Positions 1-5,148 of a stretch of 5,148 nucleotides of DNA are shown piece by piece; within the stretch, counting starts at the first letter, position 1, and each line of letters opens with the position of its first letter. Position numbers and translations under genes: made by a program. The notes below the pieces were generated by a model. It saw only the letters and a program-made list of their open reading frames with translations. It searched no databases and was not told where the DNA came from. Source of the stretch: DAOUFU01 sp034429275 (GTDB lineage Bacteria; Chloroflexota; Anaerolineae; Aggregatilineales; Aggregatilineaceae); NCBI GenBank assembly GCA_034429275.1, contig DAOUFU010000346.1:1-5148 (forward strand), given 5' to 3'.

Positions 1-694
1 ACAGCCCCAGTATCAAGCCAATGGACGTGGCGATCAACCCTGCCACCACGCCGATCGACAGCGATACGCCGGTGGCCTTGACCAGCTCGGTCAGCACATC
101 GCGACCGAAGTTATCCGTGCCAAGCGGCAACACGCGGATATTGGGAACCTGGCCGACATTCACATAATCGGTCTGGTTGACGACATATTTTTCCTCTAGC
201 TGACCTGTTTCGGGATTGATGGCGGCGACGGTTGCGCCCTCGGTGGCGAGCAACCCATCCAGCGATTTGTTGAGGCGGATATAGTAGTTGCGATCGGCGT
301 TTGTCATGCCGGGAATGCGTGCGGTGGGATCGAAGTTGTTCTTCCAGATTTCCAGCAGCGCGGCAGTGTCTTCGATGTCGATCTCTTCTTCGGGGACATC
401 CCTTGCAACAAGCCATTTCTTCATCGCCAGGCGGTCATCATGGCTCAGTTTGCTGGCAATTCGTCGGGCGGCTGCGTCATCCAGGATCAGGGTATAGCGG
501 GGAGCAAAACCCATGCTGTCATAAACATTGACGTAGATTCCTGGCGGAAGAAAGGTCCCACGGCTGACGATGTCCAGCGGGGCCGCTTTGACAATCAAGG
601 GGTAGATCAACACCGTCAGCATGATGAACATAAAAATGACGAAGCCGACGACGAATTTCCCCGAACGAAAGACCTGTCTCAGTAAATGCTTCAT
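1..694 (-). CDS. DppC/OppC-like ABC transporter permease, 3' end outside window
   Basis: Inner-membrane permease subunit of a peptide/nickel/oligosaccharide-type ABC importer, expected to pair with the DppB-like protein encoded just upstream. The visible 231 codons start at an ATG 14 bases after the previous stop and stay open to the left edge. Residues about 14-32 form the first membrane segment (GFVIFMFIMLTVLIYPL). The family hallmark before the second membrane segment, LGTDNFGRDVLTEL, is at 191-204, and a second membrane segment begins near 209. The EAA loop and remaining helices are off the window. Oddity: about 155 residues separate the first helix from the LGTD motif, where common DppC proteins have roughly 40-60. 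This insert is hydrophilic and rich in D, E, K and R, and should lie outside the membrane. The family call is firm. Substrate is unknown, although the partner binding protein suggests a sugar oligomer. Confidence 0.93.
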   Translation of the reverse strand, partial: MKHLLRQVFRSGKFVVGFVIFMFIMLTVLIYPLIVKAAPLDIVSRGTFLPPGIYVNVYDSMGFAPRYTLILDDAAARRIASKLSHDDRLAMKKWLVARDVPEEEIDIEDTAALLEIWKNNFDPTARIPGMTNADRNYYIRLNKSLDGLLATEGATVAAINPETGQLEEKYVVNQTDYVNVGQVPNIRVLPLGTDNFGRDVLTELVKATGVSLSIGVVAGLIATSIGLILGL

Positions 695-702
695 GGTCGT
701 AT

Positions 703-706
703 CTCC
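703..706 (-). promoter_or_regulatory. Ribosome binding site of the DppC-like gene
   Basis: The minus strand reads GCGGAGATACGACC immediately before the ATG at 694. The GGAG core is 8 bases from the start codon and lies inside the 14-base gap after the TAG stop of the upstream permease. This fixes the start and supports translational coupling of the two permease genes. Confidence 0.8.
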
Positions 707-708
707 GC

Positions 709-1713
709 CTATTCGGATTGGGCAGCTTTGATGCGTGGGTCGATCAACCCGTAGACGATTTCGAGGACAAAGAACGCGATCAGCACCATGATGGTAATGA
801 TCAGGGTCGTTGCCGAAATCAGCGGGTAGTCCTGCCCTAGCACGGCGGTCAGGATGGTCGAGCCAAGCCCTGGATAGCTGAAGATAATCTCGGCCACCAG
901 CGCACCGCCCACCATCGTACCGATCGACTGAGCCAGGCCCGTCACCTGGGGCAGCATCGCGTTCCTGAAAACGTACCAGATAATCCTGCGGTCCTTGACC
1001 CCCATGAAACGCGCGTACTTGACGTAATCCGCGTTCAGCTCATAGATGGACATCGAGCGCATCCCGATGGCCTGGCCGCCGATAGTAATCAGCACAATCG
1101 ACCAGAACGGCAGTTGATAGTGAACGATGACGGACCACACAAATTCCCAACTGGTGTTGGGAATCATGTCGAACCCATAGCCGCCGGAGGTGGGGAACCA
1201 CTTCAGGTCCACCGCAAAGATCACCAGCAGGACGACCGCCATCCCAAAGGCAGGCAGACTGCTGAGGAAAATGCTGATTGGCAGAAGGACTTTATCGAAG
1301 CCCTTTCTGAGATAAGCCGCCAGCGCGCCGAGCGTATTCCCCACAACCCACCCGACAATGATTGCCGGAAACTGCAGGGCCACCGTCCACCAGATCGACG
1401 ATTCGATGACGTCCGCCACTGTCCGCGGATACTGGCTGATGGAGTAGCCAAAATCGCCGCGAAAGACGTTGCGAACGTAGATGAAGAACTGCTCGACGAT
1501 GGGCTTGTCGGTGCCAAACAATTCCGTGTATTGCTGATAGATGGCCTGGACCCCGGTGGCGTTGGACATGCCTTGCGCCATCCGGGCAACGATGGCTGCT
1601 ACAGGGTCTCCGGGCATCAGGCGGGGAAGGATAAAATTCAGGATGAAGGCGCACTGCAAAGTGACAACAAACCAGATGAGCTTCTTAAGGTAATAGTTCC
1701 GATATTCTTTCAA
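709..1713 (-). CDS. DppB/OppB-like ABC transporter permease
   Basis: Inner-membrane permease of a family 5-type ABC importer, 334 residues, normal length for DppB. I chose the TTG start at 1713 because GAGGAG lies 7 bases before it and the product then begins with the usual short cytoplasmic end (LKEYRNYYLKKLIW) and first helix (about 13-32), followed by the family PGDP motif at 34-37. An in-frame ATG at 1764 would place 17 unlikely residues inside the intercistronic hairpin. Further landmarks: FRGDFGYSIS at 84-93, helices near 108-135, 143-165 and 201-218, the EAA-type cytoplasmic loop that contacts the ATPase at 230-255 (YVKYARFMGV through FRNAMLP), helices near 259-281 and 300-323, and the C-terminal YGLIDPRIK. 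It lies between the binding-protein gene and the DppC-like gene. Family call is secure; substrate is not readable from this subunit. Confidence 0.96.
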   Translation of the reverse strand: MKEYRNYYLKKLIWFVVTLQCAFILNFILPRLMPGDPVAAIVARMAQGMSNATGVQAIYQQYTELFGTDKPIVEQFFIYVRNVFRGDFGYSISQYPRTVADVIESSIWWTVALQFPAIIVGWVVGNTLGALAAYLRKGFDKVLLPISIFLSSLPAFGMAVVLLVIFAVDLKWFPTSGGYGFDMIPNTSWEFVWSVIVHYQLPFWSIVLITIGGQAIGMRSMSIYELNADYVKYARFMGVKDRRIIWYVFRNAMLPQVTGLAQSIGTMVGGALVAEIIFSYPGLGSTILTAVLGQDYPLISATTLIITIMVLIAFFVLEIVYGLIDPRIKAAQSE

Positions 1714-1720
1714 CGCGACG

Positions 1721-1726
1721 CTCCTC
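1721..1726 (-). promoter_or_regulatory. Ribosome binding site selecting the TTG start of the DppB-like gene
   Basis: GAGGAG on the minus strand is separated by 7 bases (CGTCGCG) from the TTG at 1713. No comparable site precedes the in-frame ATG at 1764. The site lies downstream of the long intercistronic hairpin and remains free when that hairpin folds. Confidence 0.8.
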
Positions 1727-1751
1727 AAGAAACCAGATGAACAAGCCGATG

Positions 1752-1832
1752 AGGTGGCAGTCACCTCGATGGGCCGGTCACTGGCCGTTCAGGTCAGTGA
1801 CCGTGCCCTGTGCGATGACGTGACTGCCACCT
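1752..1832 (-). promoter_or_regulatory. Long intercistronic stem-loop between binding-protein and permease genes
   Basis: A perfect 13-base inverted repeat (1752-1764 with 1820-1832) encloses a second stem: 1775-1783 with 1795-1803 (9 pairs), extended outward by GGGC/GCCC (1805-1808 with 1771-1774) past one bulged base at 1804, and inward by 2 pairs past one mismatch to a 5-base loop. In the minus-strand RNA this gives about 28 pairs in 81 bases. It begins 20 bases after the TAA of the binding-protein gene and ends 38 bases before the TTG of the permease. No U-run follows directly (CATCGGCUUGUUC), so it does not look like a classical intrinsic terminator. The expected role, by analogy with sugar and peptide importer operons, is protection of the upstream message from 3' decay and partial attenuation of the permease genes. 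The structure is seen in the sequence; the function is inferred. Confidence 0.75.
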
Positions 1833-1852
1833 GCATCTGCAGAGTCAGTTAT

Positions 1853-3664
<1,812 letters not shown>

Positions 3665-3674
3665 TGCGAGTACA

Positions 3675-3680
3675 CTCCTC
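3675..3680 (-). promoter_or_regulatory. Ribosome binding site of the solute-binding protein gene
   Basis: GAGGAG on the minus strand, 10 bases (TGTACTCGCA) before the ATG at 3664. Together with the signal peptide that starts there, it decides the start over the in-frame ATG at 3727. Confidence 0.75.
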
Positions 3681-3709
3681 GAGAAATAAGTAGTCAATCC
3701 CATAGAGAT

Positions 3710-3724
3710 CCGGTGTCTCACCGG
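3710..3724 (-). repeat. Short GC-rich inverted repeat in the operon leader
   Basis: CCGGTG and CACCGG form a perfect 6-pair inverted repeat around a 3-base centre, 46-60 bases before the binding-protein ATG. It could be a small leader hairpin or a regulator binding site. The sequence alone does not decide. Confidence 0.4.
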
Positions 3725-3766
3725 CAACCGTGTGGCACTTTTTACAGTGATCTACGTGAACAATGT

Positions 3767-3795
3767 GGAGGATTCAGGTCGCCTACCACCTCCTT
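3767..3795 (-). promoter_or_regulatory. Perfect Shine-Dalgarno-like sequence in a potential leader hairpin
   Basis: The minus strand reads AAGGAGGT at 3795-3788, a full match to the anti-Shine-Dalgarno, 123 bases before the operon's first ATG. No ATG, GTG or TTG follows at usual spacing. A CTG 10 bases downstream would open only an 11-codon frame. The GGAGG can pair with CCTCC at 3771-3767, with an extra GGT/ACC pairing inside (3785-3787 with 3777-3779). It may be a leader structure, a ribosome standby site, or chance. Confidence 0.3.
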
Positions 3796-3858
3796 CTCTA
3801 CCATAATGGGGGGGGTACTAATTTACGGGTTAAAACCCACGAGCTAAGGTGTTTTTGG

Positions 3859-3931
3859 TGCGCCTGCATTTTCACAGGCTGTACTCAGAATAACACGTCG
3901 GAGTTTTCGATGCAAGGGAATAGCAGGCGCA
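3859..3931. repeat. 9-base inverted repeat with 55-base spacing
   Basis: TGCGCCTGC at 3859-3867 is matched exactly by its reverse complement GCAGGCGCA at 3923-3931. The arms are GC-rich in an otherwise AT-richer stretch, and the right arm directly adjoins the -10-like TATACT at 3934-3939. It could be a leader stem or paired regulator sites. No function is assigned. Confidence 0.35.
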
Positions 3932-4037
3932 GTAGTATATTGAATAGAGTTGAAATTCGAATGACAGAAAACGGCTGCCTGCACGAGTGCGAATAACATA
4001 TTCTCTCGCTCAACATTGAAAAACGCCGAAAAACCAC

Positions 4038-4051
4038 CTTGAAATTTCAAG
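4038..4051. repeat. Perfect 14-base palindrome, candidate operator
   Basis: CTTGAAATTTCAAG is perfectly self-complementary. Its right half also belongs to a second, overlapping inverted repeat, TTTCA-AG-TGAAA at 4045-4056. Palindromes of this size upstream of an importer operon are typical binding sites for dimeric repressors or activators, but the site lies about 375 bases from the binding-protein start, so a regulatory link is only a possibility. Confidence 0.35.
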
Positions 4052-4081
4052 TGAAAAGAATACAGGCAACGCGCCATTTAT

Positions 4082-4164
4082 CCCTCATCCTAAATCCCTC
4101 TCAGAGTGAGGGACTTCAAAGGCCCCGTGCCCTTCCCCTTGAGGGGAAAGGCACGGGATGAGAG
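4082..4164. repeat. Nested palindromic intergenic repeat element
   Basis: Three inverted repeats are arranged in one block. The outer arms are CTCATCC (4084-4090) and GGATGAG (4156-4162). Inside are a small hairpin, TCCCTC/GAGGGA (4095-4100 with 4108-4113), and a large one of 15 pairs (4124-4138 with 4143-4157). The outer arms share two bases with the large stem, so the folds compete slightly. The layout and the CCCTCATCC, CCCTCTC and CCCCTTGAGGGG wording resemble short dispersed palindromic repeats (REP or MITE-like) that I associate with Chloroflexota and some other genomes. It encodes nothing. Copy number cannot be seen from one window. Confidence 0.55.
4124..4157 (-). terminator. Strong hairpin downstream of the unrecognised gene, possible terminator or 3' stabiliser
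   Basis: In the minus-strand RNA, positions 4157-4143 pair with 4138-4124 over 15 pairs including one G-U, closed by a UCAA tetraloop. On the plus strand the same position is a C-A mismatch, so the fold favours minus-strand transcripts. It begins 66 bases after the TAA at 4224. No U-run follows (GGCCUUUGAAG), so intrinsic termination is uncertain. It may instead mark the 3' end of the message and separate this gene from the importer operon. Confidence 0.45.
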
Positions 4165-4223
4165 CTATAACAATCGTGCACCCCGTTATCTCATGGTGCT
4201 GCCCTGTGTAATGCCAGTTGGAC

Positions 4224-5148
4224 TTATCCTGGTTTTGCGAGCAGTACAAATGATGCAGAGTCGACGACTTCACCACCCCTGTAGGAAGTCCCGACAATGC
4301 TGTAAATCCCTGGCGCTAACGGCCCGGTGCAGTGGTACGAGTTGATTTCCCAAATTCCGGCCCCATCGTTGTATTCGACCTGTGTAGGACCGGCCATGGG
4401 CAGTTCAATGCCATTCATTGTGACTGAAAGCGAAATATCGGGCTGTTCTGCTCGCGCTTCAGCCTCACCTTCCGCCCCATAACCGATCGACATGCGGATC
4501 CAATACGAGCCGCCGCTGTTGACAACGGTGGGACCGTCCGCGGCAGACCGGGCATACACATTGAAGGTATGAAGAACACCGGGAGTCGGAGGGCAGTCGT
4601 TGTTCGCCGGCTGCGCGCTCACCGAGAGCAATTGGCCCAACCGCTGCATCACAAGTGCATTTATCTTGTCCATCTTGCCCCACATATCTCCTTCGCGGAC
4701 GTTTGCATAGGCGATAATGTCGGCCTCAACGACAAACGGCCCTATGTGGCCTGCGCTGGTATATTGCACAAGTTTGCCACACCTGCTGTCAAACGTACGC
4801 CGCGCGGAAAAAACTGATGGGGATGATTCCAGGATTTCAACCGTCTGATTATCGGCTGTGTCCATCCATGCCTGTTGAAGGTTTGTATCGGCAACAAAAC
4901 CGACTGCCTCATCCTCTGATCCAACGAGAAAAACGTGGCTCCCCACAGTCATGTATACGAAATCGGGGCACTGGGTATCTGCGCCCCAGGTCTCACCCCA
5001 CACATTCCATTCCCGCGAGACCCGGCCCATAAAATGATAATCTGCCACGACTTGCTGGATGAAAGCTATTTTTTCCGGCTCACTTTGGAATGCGCCAAGA
5101 TATTGATCGACGGTCAGGATTCCGCTCCCACCTGTTCGAAGGACAAAT
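4224..5148 (-). CDS. Unrecognised protein with beta-rich C-terminal region, 5' end outside window
   Basis: I do not recognise this gene. The frame is open from the right edge (307 visible residues) to TAA at 4224. A GTG at 5048 lacks a ribosome site and the frame continues upstream with coherent protein sequence (TVDQYLGAFQSEPEKIAFIQQ), so the true start is off the window. In fragment numbering, residues about 10-180 are mixed and tryptophan-bearing (REWNVWGETWG near 45-55). Residues about 190-307 look beta-rich and Ig-like, with alternating hydrophobics and a closing GIYSIVGTSYRGGEVVDSASFVL. Four cysteines (60, 123, 185, 273) and the absence of internal membrane helices suit an exported protein, but the signal peptide, if any, is not visible. 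It lies 559 bases upstream of the importer operon on the same strand, with a strong hairpin between, so it is probably a separate unit. Confidence 0.8.
   Translation of the reverse strand, partial: FVLRTGGSGILTVDQYLGAFQSEPEKIAFIQQVVADYHFMGRVSREWNVWGETWGADTQCPDFVYMTVGSHVFLVGSEDEAVGFVADTNLQQAWMDTADNQTVEILESSPSVFSARRTFDSRCGKLVQYTSAGHIGPFVVEADIIAYANVREGDMWGKMDKINALVMQRLGQLLSVSAQPANNDCPPTPGVLHTFNVYARSAADGPTVVNSGGSYWIRMSIGYGAEGEAEARAEQPDISLSVTMNGIELPMAGPTQVEYNDGAGIWEINSYHCTGPLAPGIYSIVGTSYRGGEVVDSASFVLLAKPG

Larger units (their letters stand above)
3665..4081 (-). promoter_or_regulatory. Presumed promoter and leader region of the importer operon
   Basis: This stretch has no convincing gene. It is less GC-rich than the flanking coding regions and must carry the operon promoter unless transcription reads in from the gene at 4224. 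The only good -10-like hexamer I see on the minus strand is TATACT (3934-3939), but the sequence 16-18 bases upstream of it is a poor -35 match, so the promoter is not fixed. Starting there would give a leader of about 260 bases. The region also has a run of eight G (3808-3815, C in the transcript), an imperfect GGGTT-AA-AACCC palindrome at 3827-3838, and the individual inverted repeats listed separately. Short open frames of about 77 codons on either strand look random: no ribosome sites and no recognisable composition. Confidence 0.4.

Noticed and set aside
1114..1740. Plus-strand open frame of 208 codons
   Set aside because: It is antisense to the DppB-like permease, with composition of a shadow frame and no family features.
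1714..1764. Upstream ATG extension of the DppB-like permease
   Set aside because: It would start inside the 13-base hairpin arm without a ribosome site and add 17 residues unlike the family. The TTG at 1713 has GAGGAG at good spacing.
3763..4077. Two open frames of 77 codons on opposite strands in the intergenic region
   Set aside because: Neither has a ribosome site or protein-like composition, and they overlap inverted repeats. They are consistent with chance frames.
4046..5148. Possible attachment site, insertion sequence or CRISPR array near the right end
   Set aside because: I found no transposase or integrase coding sequence, no tandem spacer pattern, no tRNA fragment and no flanking direct repeats.

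Overview
The window is a bacterial chromosomal segment in which every gene I can support lies on the minus strand, so transcription runs from right to left. It holds the front half of a dipeptide/oligopeptide-type (Dpp/Opp-like) ABC importer operon. In transcription order these are a family 5 solute-binding protein (1853-3664), a DppB-like permease (709-1713) and a DppC-like permease that runs off the left edge (1-694). The two ATPase genes that such importers need are not in view and would be expected further left. Upstream of the operon (4224-5148) is the 3' part of an unrecognised gene with a beta-rich C-terminal region; its 5' end lies beyond the right edge.

No marker gene fixes the taxonomy. 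A Chloroflexota-like (Anaerolineae-like) origin is my best guess, with low to moderate confidence. It rests on the style of the sugar-type family 5 binding protein, a DppC homologue with an oversized external loop, and a pyrimidine/purine-rich nested palindrome at 4082-4164 that resembles dispersed intergenic repeats I associate with that phylum.

Layout: the permease genes are tightly coupled (14 bases between stop and start, with a Shine-Dalgarno sequence in the gap). The binding-protein and first permease genes are separated by 139 bases, most of which forms a long irregular hairpin. This is the usual arrangement for producing far more binding protein than membrane components. The 559-base gap at 3665-4223 holds the presumed promoter and leader of the operon, several inverted repeats, a run of eight G, and the nested palindrome just downstream of the unrecognised gene.

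The binding protein would capture substrate outside the membrane and deliver it to the permease pair. Sequence signatures (an early LPRNETLYF segment and a GWSDW segment in the second lobe) point more to oligosaccharides than to peptides, but this is inference. I found no mobile element, CRISPR array, RNA gene or clearly new system. The best second-look items are the nested palindrome, the intercistronic hairpin and the long loop of the DppC-like permease.
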